This document shows positions 6,782-15,958 of a stretch of DNA of 36,783 nt, in pieces. The translations under genes and the position numbers were made by a program. Location of the stretch: contig CAIJPI010000213.1 in the NCBI GenBank assembly GCA_903822525.1, forward strand, positions 1 to 36,783, in the 5' to 3' direction. The stretch is from an uncultured Bacteroidales bacterium. GTDB lineage: Bacteria > Bacteroidota > Bacteroidia > Bacteroidales > UBA4417. The notes beneath the pieces were generated by a model. The model was not told the DNA's origin and ran no database searches. It was given only the letters and a program-made list of their open reading frames with translations. Position 1 is the stretch's first letter; each line of letters begins with the position of its first letter.

Positions 6782-7399
6782 ATGGAACAACAACATGTAG
6801 CACACACAGATCACTTTGATCCGGTTGCATCAAAACTTGGAATGTGGCTGTTTATCTTTACCGAAATACTGCTCTTCGGCGGACTGTTTATTGTTTATTC
6901 GGTATACAGGTACAAGCATCCTGTTGAATTTCACCTTGCTGCGGAAGAACTTGATGTAACTATTGGCCTTATCAATACTATTATTCTATTAATCAGTAGT
7001 ATGACAGTTGCCATGTCAATTACCGCCCTTCAGCTTGGTAATAAAAAACTCACCTTGATATTGTTGGGAACCACCGGTTTGCTGGCACTAGTTTTCCTTG
7101 TAAATAAATATTTTGAATGGGGCGCTAAAATTCATCACGACATTTATCCTGGCAGTGAATTTCTTTTAAGCCTGAGTAAAGGCGATATGCTGTTCTTCGG
7201 TTTATATTTCTTTATGACCGGACTGCATGCGTTGCACATTATTGCGGGACTAGCCTTGTTAGGCGTAGCCTTCTTTAAAGTGAAAAACGGATCTGTAAAT
7301 AAGGACCGTATTTCTTTATTGGAGAATGGCGGACTTTACTGGCACCTGGTCGATTTAATCTGGATTTTCCTGTTCCCGTTGTTCTATCTAATACATTAA
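6782..7399 (+). CDS. coxC: Cytochrome c oxidase subunit III
   Basis: Membrane subunit of the haem-copper oxidase, 205 residues with about five helices, as in the short subunit III of bacterial caa3 oxidases. Recognisable segments are LGMWLFIFTEILLFGGLF near residues 19-36, FYFFMTGLHALHIIAGL near residues 141-157, and the closing GLYWHLVDLIWIFLFPLFY. It starts at an ATG seven bases after coxA and is followed five bases later by subunit IV. Confidence 0.93.
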   Translation: MEQQHVAHTDHFDPVASKLGMWLFIFTEILLFGGLFIVYSVYRYKHPVEFHLAAEELDVTIGLINTIILLISSMTVAMSITALQLGNKKLTLILLGTTGLLALVFLVNKYFEWGAKIHHDIYPGSEFLLSLSKGDMLFFGLYFFMTGLHALHIIAGLALLGVAFFKVKNGSVNKDRISLLENGGLYWHLVDLIWIFLFPLFYLIH

Positions 7400-7404
7400 G
7401 CCCT

Positions 7405-7692
7405 ATGAGCGAACATAAAAACCACATATCCTCTTATAAGTCGCAGATAGTAGTTCTGCTAACCCTTATAGTACTCACGGTGCTAACTGTAACGATTACA
7501 AGTGTTCACCTTGGTCCGTTCAACACAGCAGCAGCCATGCTTATTGCATCTGTTAAGGCTACTATAGTTCTGCTTTACTTCATGCATCTGAAGTTTGATG
7601 AAAAAATATACCGATTTATGGTTACTCTTGTGTTAGCCATTTACGCAGTAGTGATTATCATAACATTTTTTGATTACTTATACCGGCCATAG
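7405..7692 (+). CDS. coxD: Cytochrome c oxidase subunit IV
   Basis: A 95-residue protein of the prokaryotic subunit IV family (PF03626) with three helices. The middle helix carries the typical IASVKATIVLLYFMHLKFD, followed by a third helix ending near the C terminus. It is a small structural subunit of the oxidase. It sits between subunits III and II and is separated from coxB by two bases, so it is cotranscribed. Confidence 0.9.
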   Translation: MSEHKNHISSYKSQIVVLLTLIVLTVLTVTITSVHLGPFNTAAAMLIASVKATIVLLYFMHLKFDEKIYRFMVTLVLAIYAVVIIITFFDYLYRP

Positions 7693-7694
7693 TT

Positions 7695-8642
7695 ATGTTC
7701 TCAGGATACTCAAATTTTTCGGGAGGAGTTGATACCGCTTTTGCTATCATTGTTGGAATCTCCCTTTTCTTCCTTATAGGAATCACTGCCGTTATTATCA
7801 CTTTTATTATCAAATACAACAAGAAGAATAATCCTGTTGCGTCTGAAATAGAAGGAAGTAATAAACTGGAAATCATCTGGACTGTTATTCCGTTGATCCT
7901 CGTACTATTCATGTTCTGGCTGGGCTGGAGTTCGTATATTCCTATGCGGAAGGTTCCTGCCGATGCCATGAAAATTAAAGTAACCGCGCAAATGTGGAGC
8001 TGGCGCTTTGAATACCCGAACGGAAAAGTGGAAGATACACTTTATGTCCCTGTTAATAAAGCGGTTGTACTAAACATGGTTTCGCTCGATGTGATTCATA
8101 GTTTATACATTCCTGCTTTCAGGATCAAGGAAGATGTTGTTCCCGGCAAAGCAGAAAACTATATGTGGTTCAAATCACTGGTGCCGGGCTCGTACGATCT
8201 TTTCTGTGCAGAATACTGCGGATTACGACATTCGTATATGGGCACCATTGTTGAAGTTGTCGATCAGGGCACTTTCGATAAATGGTATGCATCCGCTCCG
8301 GTAAAAGTTGACTCAGTAGTGGCTGCAAAACCAGGTTTCGAAGGAAAACTTCTCTCTGAACAAAAAGGCTGTATTGCATGTCATTCAGCTGACGGGACTA
8401 AGATAGTCGGACCTTCATACAAAGGAATTTTCGGGCATAAAGTTACTGTTGAAACCAATGGGAAGGAGCGTGAAATTACAGTAGATGAAGAGTATATCAA
8501 AAAATCAATACTTGAGCCTGAAGCAGATATCGTTAAAGGATTCCCGAAAGGAACGATGATTTCATATAAAGGGAAGATAACTGATGAGGAACTTGACAAA
8601 ATAATCGAATACATCAAAACACTAAGTGAAGAAAAGAAATAA
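7695..8642 (+). CDS. coxB: Cytochrome c oxidase subunit II with fused cytochrome c domain (caa3 type)
   Basis: Accepts electrons and passes them through CuA to subunit I. It has two N-terminal helices (residues about 12-40 and 56-78), then the cupredoxin domain with CuA ligands in DVIHSLYIP (near 132) and FCAEYCGLRHSYM (near 170-180). The C terminus is a fused class I cytochrome c with haem motif CIACH near residue 225 and a probable Met ligand in GTMISYKGK near 287, which defines a caa3-type enzyme. It lacks a cleavable lipobox. The order I-III-IV-II differs from the more common II-I-III-IV. Its 3' end overlaps the GTG start of cyoE by 17 bases. Confidence 0.95.
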   Translation: MFSGYSNFSGGVDTAFAIIVGISLFFLIGITAVIITFIIKYNKKNNPVASEIEGSNKLEIIWTVIPLILVLFMFWLGWSSYIPMRKVPADAMKIKVTAQMWSWRFEYPNGKVEDTLYVPVNKAVVLNMVSLDVIHSLYIPAFRIKEDVVPGKAENYMWFKSLVPGSYDLFCAEYCGLRHSYMGTIVEVVDQGTFDKWYASAPVKVDSVVAAKPGFEGKLLSEQKGCIACHSADGTKIVGPSYKGIFGHKVTVETNGKEREITVDEEYIKKSILEPEADIVKGFPKGTMISYKGKITDEELDKIIEYIKTLSEEKK

Positions 8643-9501
8643 GTCCCGCGAATTGCTTCAGGTAATCAGCGAACTGGGAAAAGTCCGGATTTCGGTAGCC
8701 GTAGCATTTACTACATTTACTGGCTATATACTTAGCCGCGGCGAATTTGACCGTGGCTTTGTGTTGCCTTTTATCGGCATATTTCTGCTCGCCTGCGGAG
8801 CCTCAGCCTTTAACCAGCTTCAGGAAACTGAAACCGACCGGATTATGAAACGTACTGCCGGAAGGCCTCTCCCATCAGGACGAATCGGTAAAACCGGAGC
8901 ATTTATTATTGCGCTGGTGTATTTTATTTCGGGAAGCCTGGTGCTCTATTTCGGGCCTGGACTTTTGACGCTGATAGTTGGTATCTCCACATTTGTATGG
9001 TACAACCTGATTTATACCCCGCTAAAAAGAGTAACAGCTTTTGCTGCCGTTCCGGGATCGATGGTTGGAGCCTTGCCTCCACTGGCAGGCTGGGTTGCCG
9101 GCGGTGGCAGTCTGACTGATCCAGGTGCATTGGCTATCGGATTTTTCTTTTTTATGGGTCAGATACCACATTTCTGGCTGCTGTTATTAAAGTTAGGGAA
9201 GCAATATGAAAGCGCCGGACTTCCATCGCTAACCCAAATTCTGACCGATGAGCAAATAAAGCGTTTAACCTTCGTTTGGATAGCTTCTACGGCAGTGTCA
9301 GCCCTTGCTCTTCCGGTATTCAGGCTTCAGGATAATATCTGGAGCATTTCGCTAATCATACTGCTTTCCGCAATGCTTGTTATAATTTTTATTCCCTTGC
9401 TGAATCGCAAAAAGCCATTTAATGTAGGAAAGTCATTCGTGCTCATTAACGTATATTATCTTTTCATAATGTTCGTTATGATTGCCGACAGGCTGGTTTA
9501 G
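8626..9501 (+). CDS. cyoE: Protoheme IX farnesyltransferase (haem O synthase)
   Basis: UbiA-superfamily prenyltransferase that adds a farnesyl group to haem B, the first step towards the haem A of the neighbouring oxidase. It has 291 residues with about eight to nine helices. The prenyl-diphosphate motif reads NQLQETETDRIMKRTAGRPL (an NxxxExxxD variant, where NxxxDxxxD is usual). Other hallmarks are YNLIYTPLKR and QIPHFWLLLLK. The start is GTG inside the end of coxB (17-base overlap), supporting translational coupling. No haem A synthase (CtaA) gene is present in the window. Confidence 0.92.
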   Translation: MKKRNKSRELLQVISELGKVRISVAVAFTTFTGYILSRGEFDRGFVLPFIGIFLLACGASAFNQLQETETDRIMKRTAGRPLPSGRIGKTGAFIIALVYFISGSLVLYFGPGLLTLIVGISTFVWYNLIYTPLKRVTAFAAVPGSMVGALPPLAGWVAGGGSLTDPGALAIGFFFFMGQIPHFWLLLLKLGKQYESAGLPSLTQILTDEQIKRLTFVWIASTAVSALALPVFRLQDNIWSISLIILLSAMLVIIFIPLLNRKKPFNVGKSFVLINVYYLFIMFVMIADRLV

Positions 9502-9658
9502 GTTGAATTTCATTAATTTCATGATGGATTCTTCAATATCGGCAAAATTCTTCACGATTTCCATTCTTCCATACTCACATATTTAAATATATTCAATCGT
9601 GTATTTAAAAATATTGTACTTTTAATCAACCTAATGTAGCATCCTAAACTTCTGCGAA

Positions 9659-11560
9659 ATGAACACTGCCGACTCCGGATTACAAAACATGTACTATCCT
9701 TCAAAAGAAGTGATAAAAAAAGCTGTAGTAAAAGACTATGACTTGCTGTATACTAAATCAATCGAGAACCGGGACGAATTCTGGGCAGCAGAAGCAAAGA
9801 AACTAGAATGGTATAAAAAGTGGGACAAAGTACTTGATGACAGTGATAAACCTTTTTACAAATGGTTTACCGGAGGTCAGATAAACATTATACATAATGC
9901 CCTCGACAGGCATCAGAAAAATGCAACCCGCAACAAACTTGCGATTATATGGGAAGGCGAACCCGGTGATGTACGAACATATTCATACCATGCTCTGAAC
10001 CGTGAAGTAACCAAGTTCTCAAATGTACTCCGTGCTATGGGAGCTAAAAAAGGGGAAGTTATAACCATTTACATGCCCCAGATCCCCGAATTAGTCGCCG
10101 CCATGCTTGCATGTGCTAAGATAGGCGCAGTGCATAGTGTGGTATATGGCGGCTACAGCGTTGAAGCACTTGCCGAACGTATCGAGGATGCAAAAAGCAG
10201 GATTCTGATAACAGCTGACGGTGGTTTCAGGAGAGGAAAAGCTACACAGTTGAAAACCATTGCCAACGAAGCAATGAAACGCTCAGCAACCATTGAGGTA
10301 TGCATTACGGTGAAACGCACCGGGGAAGAGTGCTACATGGAAAATGACCGCGATTTCTGGTATCACGACCTGATGGGTATGCCCCTTGCAAACACCAATT
10401 GCTGTACCGAAAAAACAAATGCTGAAGATCCTCTTTTTATACTCTACACTTCAGGAACTACAGGTAAACCCAAAGGTCTGGTTCACACGCACGGAGGATA
10501 TGCCGTTTATACTGCAACCACTCACAGGTATGTTTTCGACATTAAATCGGAAGATCGCTGGTGGTGTGCTGCCGATCCGGGATGGATCACCGGCCATAGT
10601 TATATTGTTTATGCGCCGCTGATCAACGGGGCAACAATTATGATGTACGAAGGCGCTCCCAACCACCCTTACCCTAATAGGTGGTGGCAGATAGTTGAAA
10701 AATACGGAATCAATATTCTATACACCTCCCCTACTGCCATACGGGGTTTGATGCGATTCGGATCATCCTGGGCCGACCGTCACGACCTGAGTTCGCTGCG
10801 ATTACTTGGCTCAGTCGGTGAACCAATCAACCCTGAAGCATGGAAATGGTATTACGAAGTGATTGGTAAAAGCCGCTGCCCGATAATGGATACCTGGTGG
10901 CAGACCGAAACAGGTGGTTTTATGATAACACCTTTACCGGTGATGCCGCTTAAACCCGGATCTGCAGCAAAGCCTTTCTTTGGAATTGAAGTTGCTATTG
11001 TTGATGAACACGGAACCGAGGTAAAAGCAGGCGAAGAAGGAAATCTGATTATTAAAAGTCCATGGCCGGGCATGGCTCGGACTATTCTGGGCGATCCGGA
11101 TCGGTTTGTTGAGAAATACTGGGAGAAATATGCAACCCAAGGCTGGTATCTTGCCGGCGATTCAGCCCGAAAAGATGAAGATGGCTATTATTGGATTATC
11201 GGCCGCATCGATGATGTAATAAAAGTAAGCGGTTATCGACTGGGCTCTGCCGAAATTGAAAGTGCACTTGTAAGCCACCCCATGGTCACAGAAGCGGCTG
11301 CCATCGCTTTACCCGACGATCTTCGGGGAAATATAATACACACCACAGTAATTCTCAGAAATGGCGCTACGGGCAGTCCTGCACTGGCTGAAGAATTGAA
11401 AACACACGTGGAAAAAGAAATCGGGCCCATAGCACGACCGGCATTTGTTGAATTTGCTGATTCTCTCCCAAAAACCAGGTCAGGGAAAATAATGCGCAGG
11501 GTAATCAGGGCACGAGCATTGGGACAGGATACAGGCGATTTGACTGCACTCGAAGAGTAG
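9659..11560 (+). CDS. acsA: Acetyl-CoA synthetase (AMP-forming acetate-CoA ligase)
   Basis: Activates acetate to acetyl-CoA through acetyl-AMP in the cytoplasm. It is 633 residues, slightly shorter than the usual ~650. The P-loop-like YTSGTTGKPKGL is near residues 261-272. The acetate-pocket region DRWWCAADPGWITGHSYIVY and the MDTWWQTETGG motif follow. The C-terminal domain has GRIDDVIKVSGYRLG and ends with LPKTRSGKIMRR, whose lysine (near 611) is the catalytic and regulatory acetylation site of the family. The start ATG has about 157 AT-rich bases before it and no obvious SD. It is a single gene, not tightly linked to the oxidase operon. Confidence 0.95.
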   Translation: MNTADSGLQNMYYPSKEVIKKAVVKDYDLLYTKSIENRDEFWAAEAKKLEWYKKWDKVLDDSDKPFYKWFTGGQINIIHNALDRHQKNATRNKLAIIWEGEPGDVRTYSYHALNREVTKFSNVLRAMGAKKGEVITIYMPQIPELVAAMLACAKIGAVHSVVYGGYSVEALAERIEDAKSRILITADGGFRRGKATQLKTIANEAMKRSATIEVCITVKRTGEECYMENDRDFWYHDLMGMPLANTNCCTEKTNAEDPLFILYTSGTTGKPKGLVHTHGGYAVYTATTHRYVFDIKSEDRWWCAADPGWITGHSYIVYAPLINGATIMMYEGAPNHPYPNRWWQIVEKYGINILYTSPTAIRGLMRFGSSWADRHDLSSLRLLGSVGEPINPEAWKWYYEVIGKSRCPIMDTWWQTETGGFMITPLPVMPLKPGSAAKPFFGIEVAIVDEHGTEVKAGEEGNLIIKSPWPGMARTILGDPDRFVEKYWEKYATQGWYLAGDSARKDEDGYYWIIGRIDDVIKVSGYRLGSAEIESALVSHPMVTEAAAIALPDDLRGNIIHTTVILRNGATGSPALAEELKTHVEKEIGPIARPAFVEFADSLPKTRSGKIMRRVIRARALGQDTGDLTALEE

Positions 11561-11675
11561 TGCTGAAAGAAATTTTCCGTAAAAATTACAAGCAGAACTT
11601 TATTGTTGGATTAATCACTCAATAACATATTTTGCTATGGTAAAAACTGTATTTTTGGGCTCCAATCCAAAAAAT

Positions 11676-11999
11676 ATGAAAACTCTGTTTTTTATTTTCC
11701 TGATCTCAGCTTTTATAAGTGGATGTGCAGGAAAATCGTCAGAAACTGACAAAACCGCCCAATCTGCAACAACAACTGTTGCCAACAAAACAGTGACTCT
11801 GGCTATAGAAGGCATGACCTGTAGCGGATGCGAAAATACTATTCAGGAAGTTGTAACAAAAATCCCTGGAATTACCGAAATAAAAGCTTCGCACCTGGAT
11901 TCAACAGCCGTTGTGAGCTTCGACTCAACAAAAACCTCAGTTTCAGCTATTGGTGATGCTATAACTGAAGCAGGTTATGACTTTAAAGGAGAAAAATAA
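11676..11999 (+). CDS. Small lipoprotein with heavy-metal-associated (HMA) domain
   Basis: Predicted exported lipoprotein of 107 residues with one HMA domain (PF00403). The track start at 11637 would add 13 residues. The ATG at 11676 is preferred because it begins MKTLFFIFLISAFISGC, a lipoprotein signal with lipobox ISGC. After a short low-complexity Ser/Thr linker, the domain shows GMTCSGCENTIQEVV with the metal-binding CxxC, then a standard HMA beta-alpha-beta ending AGYDF. HMA domains usually bind Cu(I) or Zn and are mostly cytoplasmic. A lipid-anchored one facing the periplasm would be a copper-handling or sensing protein. Its location near the copper oxidase operon is suggestive only. 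Confidence 0.85.
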   Translation: MKTLFFIFLISAFISGCAGKSSETDKTAQSATTTVANKTVTLAIEGMTCSGCENTIQEVVTKIPGITEIKASHLDSTAVVSFDSTKTSVSAIGDAITEAGYDFKGEK

Positions 12000-12092
12000 A
12001 CTCTATCCTCGTTTGTAACCAAAATAGTTTTTCAATTTGATTCAGTATAACCCTTTGCATCCTAAATAAATAGGAATGGAGGTGAATCCTTA

Positions 12093-12125
12093 AATCCATG
12101 AATTAATCCTCATGGATTCTTTTAC
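12093..12125 (+). terminator. Hairpin between the HMA lipoprotein and the T9SS gene
   Basis: Perfect 9-bp stem AATCCATGA / TCATGGATT with an 8-nt loop, followed by CTTTTA. It is probably a moderate terminator for the upstream gene. Confidence 0.45.
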
Positions 12126-12176
12126 GTATATCTTCAAATCTGTAATCATTTCCAAATAACACCCACCCCGTTTTTC

Positions 12177-15100
12177 ATGAGAAAAATCATACTCTTTCTT
12201 TCTGCTATTGCAATGCTTAGTTCATTTTCGCAACTTTCGGCCCAGCAAGTAACAGCTCAGGCTGATTCATCGCAATATCCATACTGGATATCAATGATGC
12301 AGGATCCTAATGCTAATTTTTTCCAGACACAAAATGCTTTTACGCAGTATTGGGCAAACCGTCCGATTACAAAAGGTTGCGGATGGAAACCATTCAAACG
12401 ATGGGAAAGTCAGATGCAAAACCGCGTGAGTTCCGATGGCCATATGCCGGCACCTGACGAAGTTATGAATGCATATAACTCGTATGTATCACAACATGAT
12501 AATTCAAGCTCGCTGGCAGGCACATGGATAAGCCAGGGTCCTTTCGACCTGCCGTCAAAAGGATATAAAGGCCTGGGTCGCATTAATGCCATTGCATTTC
12601 ATCCTACCAACCCTGATATCATATATATTGGCGCTCCGGCTGGAGGACTTTGGGTAAGTACATCAGGAGGTAATAACTGGACCACAACAACTGATGTTTT
12701 ACCTACCCTGGGAGTCTCAGCCATTGCTGTTGACCCTGTCAATCCTTCAACAATATATATAGGAACAGGCGACCGCGATGCTGGTGATGCTCCGGGCGTT
12801 GGAGTTATGAAAAGCACTGATAACGGAACTACCTGGCAAATGTCGAACACTGGGATGGGAAACAGGATTGTTGCAGATCTTCTGATTGACAATTCAAATC
12901 CGCAGATTCTTTATGCAGGTACAACTTCCGGATTTTTCAAAACTACAGACGGAGGTAATATATGGGTTCAAAAAACGGGTTCCTTCAAAGACATTGCATT
13001 TAAACCCGGGAACAACTACATTATCTACGGCACCCAGAATGGCAATTTCTATAAATCAAGTGATGCCGGAGAGAACTGGATACAAATTACAGCAGGATTA
13101 CCTGATGGCGCGCGTGGAGTTATCGCTGTTACACCTGCAAATCCGGAAATGGTGTATTTCCTCCTCGCCAAAAGCGATGATGGGTTCAAAGGATTATATC
13201 GTTCAACTGATGCCGGACTTACTTTTACAGAAATGTCGGTTTCACCTAATATTATGGATTGGTCGTGCGATGGATCCGGCACTGGTGGACAAGCTTGGTA
13301 CGACCTTTCTTTGGTTGCTGACCCCGTTAATGCCAATATTATTTATGCCGGAGGTGTAAATGTGTGGAAATCGTCAAATGGCGGCGCCAACTGGCAGATT
13401 AGCGGCCACTGGTATGGAGGATGCGGAGTTCCGTCTGTACATGCTGATCAGCATATATTCACCTTTAATCCGATTAATAACAGAATTTATATCGGAAACG
13501 ACGGAGGCATTTACTATACCGGAAACGGCGGAGCACAATGGCCCGAAATAAGTACCGGACTTGCAATAAGCCAGGCATATAAAATTGGCCAGAGCGCTAC
13601 AGCTGATGATCTGGTAGTGAATGGATACCAGGATAACGGAACTTCTTTATTTAATGTGGACAGCTGGACAGCTATCGGTGGTGGCGACGGAATGGAATGT
13701 GCCATCGACCAGTCCAATTCTGATTATCGCTACACTACCGTATATTACGGCGCAATAAACCGTGTAATAGGATACAATGCACAGCAGATTGCTGGCAACG
13801 GAGTTAACGGAATTACGGAAGAAGGGGCATGGGTGACTCCATTTATTATTGATGAGATTGATCCTAACATAATGTTTATCGGGTACAAAAATGTGTGGCG
13901 CAGTGTCAACATCAAAAACTCTTCGGCCTCGGGTGTTAAATGGAAAAAAATCTCGACAATCAATACCGGGAACCTCGCTGTATTGGAGCAATCACCTGTA
14001 AATACTGATATATTATACGCTTCGAGCGGAAGCTCACTATTCATCAGTACTGATGCACTTCAGGAATCACCCACCTGGCAGAATATCACTACTCAATTAC
14101 CCTCGGTTACAGCTATTTCCGATATCGAAGCCAGTCCCTTCGATGCAAATACAGTATATATCATACAGGATAAGAAAATCTTCAAATCAACAGATAAAGG
14201 CCTTACCTGGGTTGAAATCACAGGTGGGCTTCCGGCTATTCATTATACAAGCATTGTATATTATAAGAACAGCCAGGAAGGTCTTTATGTAAGTTCAGAT
14301 GCAGGAGTTTACTACAAGGATAACTCACTTGCCGATTGGATTCCTTTCAACAACGGTTTGCCGGCAGCAGTTAAAGCTACTGAACTTGAAATATATTATG
14401 ATCCTAATTCACCTGCAGGTGATAGAATTAAAGCAGGCACCTTTGGGCGCGGAATGTGGAAATCAGATATGTATTTTGTAGCTCCCATGGCTGATTTTAC
14501 TGCTGATCTGACAGTTATTCCAGCTGGTTGCCAGGTTAATTTCAAAGATCTCTCTTTTGGAGTTCCTTTTCAATGGGCATGGAGTTTCCCCGGTGCCACG
14601 CCCTCATCATCAACGTTAAAAAATCCAACTGGCATTGTTTACGATGCATTTGGAGCTCATGATGTTCAGCTTATTGTAACAAACGATGCCGGCAATCATT
14701 CGCTTATTAAATCAAGTTATATTTTTGTAAGTGATACAATTAAACCTGTCCCCGGCTTTAAAGCATCTCCTGTTGCATTCTGCGACCTGAGCCAGATAGT
14801 TCAGTTTACAGATACAACAAAATCATGCCCTTATGCCTGGAACTGGACTTTCTCTCCAAATACAGTGGTTTTTGAGAACGGAACAAGTTCTGCTTCGCAA
14901 AACCCACAGGTCCGTTTTACTCAACAAGGAGTGTATTCAGTCACCTTACAGGCAGGTAACGGTAATGGCTCCCGTTCAATTACCAAAACGGACTATATTA
15001 TCGCAGGAGGGTACTTCACACCATTTTCCGAAAACTTCGAAAGCAACACTTTCGATAGTAAAGGATGGACAATTGAAAATCCGGATCACATGACTACCTG

Positions 15101-15839
15101 GGCGATTACGACTGTTAATGGAAATTCCCCCGGAAACAAAGCCGCCTGGATGAATTTTTTCAATTACGCCGTTCCACAGGGCCGTCGCGACAGGATAATA
15201 TCACCACCCCTTAATTTTACGGGCACCAACCCTATTTTCATGAGTTTCGAACATGCTTATGCCAACAGGTACAGCACCATGTCTGATTCATTGATCATAT
15301 TTATATCCGATGATTGCGGAGCTACTTGGGTCAGGATTTTCGCTGCAGGTGAGCAAAACAACGGTTCATTCGCCACAGCACCGAAACAGACAACATTTTT
15401 CGCTCCTGCCAGTGCTGACGACTGGTGTGGTGGCGGATGGGGCAGCCAGTGCAATGTGATCGATCTTAGCGTCTGGGCTAATAAAGCAAATATCCGGATT
15501 GCATTCGAGAGTTACAACCGACTAGGGAACAACCTGTATATTGACAATATTAATATCTCAGGGACAACTCCTGTTAAAGAATTCGAGCAATCAAATCATA
15601 AAATAAAGATTTATCCAAACCCGACTACCGGTAATATTAGTGTCTATTCAAACCAAATGATTGAAGATGTCACTTTCTATTTATACAATGCCCAGGGCCT
15701 TCAGGTTTTCAGCCATCAGATAAAATCAAGTTCACACCTATCTGAAACTCTCAACCTGAGTCATTTGCCAAAAGGCGTTTACCTTGTTAAAATTACCGGG
15801 AACAATACCCTGGAGCAGGAAAAACTGATTATTAAGTAG
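12177..15839 (+). CDS. Large T9SS-secreted protein with BNR/sortilin-like repeats, PKD domains and C-terminal sorting domain
   Basis: Secreted or cell-surface protein of 1220 residues. It starts with a Sec signal peptide (MRKIILFLSAIAMLSSFSQLSAQ). Residues about 110-750 carry repeated Asp-box-like motifs (STSGGNNW, STDNGTTW, TTDGGNIW, SSDAGENW, SSNGGANW, STDKGLTW), indicating a BNR/VPS10-type beta-propeller. Two PKD domains follow (about 770-850 and 855-945, each with a WxW..F/S core such as FQWAWSFPG and YAWNWTF). Next is a MAM/choice-of-anchor-J-like domain (about 950-1135, NFESNTFDSKGW). It ends in a type A T9SS sorting domain (IKIYPNPTTGNISVYS ... LPKGVYLVKI). No catalytic signature identifies an enzyme, so the substrate is unknown. 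A strong terminator follows. Confidence 0.88.
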   Translation: MRKIILFLSAIAMLSSFSQLSAQQVTAQADSSQYPYWISMMQDPNANFFQTQNAFTQYWANRPITKGCGWKPFKRWESQMQNRVSSDGHMPAPDEVMNAYNSYVSQHDNSSSLAGTWISQGPFDLPSKGYKGLGRINAIAFHPTNPDIIYIGAPAGGLWVSTSGGNNWTTTTDVLPTLGVSAIAVDPVNPSTIYIGTGDRDAGDAPGVGVMKSTDNGTTWQMSNTGMGNRIVADLLIDNSNPQILYAGTTSGFFKTTDGGNIWVQKTGSFKDIAFKPGNNYIIYGTQNGNFYKSSDAGENWIQITAGLPDGARGVIAVTPANPEMVYFLLAKSDDGFKGLYRSTDAGLTFTEMSVSPNIMDWSCDGSGTGGQAWYDLSLVADPVNANIIYAGGVNVWKSSNGGANWQISGHWYGGCGVPSVHADQHIFTFNPINNRIYIGNDGGIYYTGNGGAQWPEISTGLAISQAYKIGQSATADDLVVNGYQDNGTSLFNVDSWTAIGGGDGMECAIDQSNSDYRYTTVYYGAINRVIGYNAQQIAGNGVNGITEEGAWVTPFIIDEIDPNIMFIGYKNVWRSVNIKNSSASGVKWKKISTINTGNLAVLEQSPVNTDILYASSGSSLFISTDALQESPTWQNITTQLPSVTAISDIEASPFDANTVYIIQDKKIFKSTDKGLTWVEITGGLPAIHYTSIVYYKNSQEGLYVSSDAGVYYKDNSLADWIPFNNGLPAAVKATELEIYYDPNSPAGDRIKAGTFGRGMWKSDMYFVAPMADFTADLTVIPAGCQVNFKDLSFGVPFQWAWSFPGATPSSSTLKNPTGIVYDAFGAHDVQLIVTNDAGNHSLIKSSYIFVSDTIKPVPGFKASPVAFCDLSQIVQFTDTTKSCPYAWNWTFSPNTVVFENGTSSASQNPQVRFTQQGVYSVTLQAGNGNGSRSITKTDYIIAGGYFTPFSENFESNTFDSKGWTIENPDHMTTWAITTVNGNSPGNKAAWMNFFNYAVPQGRRDRIISPPLNFTGTNPIFMSFEHAYANRYSTMSDSLIIFISDDCGATWVRIFAAGEQNNGSFATAPKQTTFFAPASADDWCGGGWGSQCNVIDLSVWANKANIRIAFESYNRLGNNLYIDNINISGTTPVKEFEQSNHKIKIYPNPTTGNISVYSNQMIEDVTFYLYNAQGLQVFSHQIKSSSHLSETLNLSHLPKGVYLVKITGNNTLEQEKLIIK

Positions 15840-15856
15840 GCATTGAAATTCACTTT

Positions 15857-15889
15857 AAAAGCCTGCCCTTCCGGGTGGGCTTTTTTTTT
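15857..15889 (+). terminator. Strong rho-independent terminator after the T9SS gene
   Basis: A 12-bp stem AAAAGCCTGCCC / GGGTGGGCTTTT (two G-U pairs) with loop TTCC, followed by an unbroken T9 run. Confidence 0.9.
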
Positions 15890-15934
15890 AAATGCCTCTG
15901 GTCAGCCTGAATGCTGCGGCAAGCTGTTGTTTCT

Positions 15935-15942
15935 TATCTTTG
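15935..15942 (+). promoter_or_regulatory. Bacteroidota -7 promoter element for rsmE
   Basis: TATCTTTG matches TAnnTTTG exactly. Transcription would start near 15949, about ten bases before the ATG at 15959. This excludes the upstream ATG (15911) used in the ORF track. No clear -33 element is seen. Confidence 0.55.
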
Positions 15943-15958
15943 CAAAGAATTGAATTGT

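Noticed and set aside
15911-15958. Longer N terminus of rsmE
   Set aside because: The family starts at MQLYY, and the -7 promoter element at 15935-15942 puts the transcript start after the first ATG.
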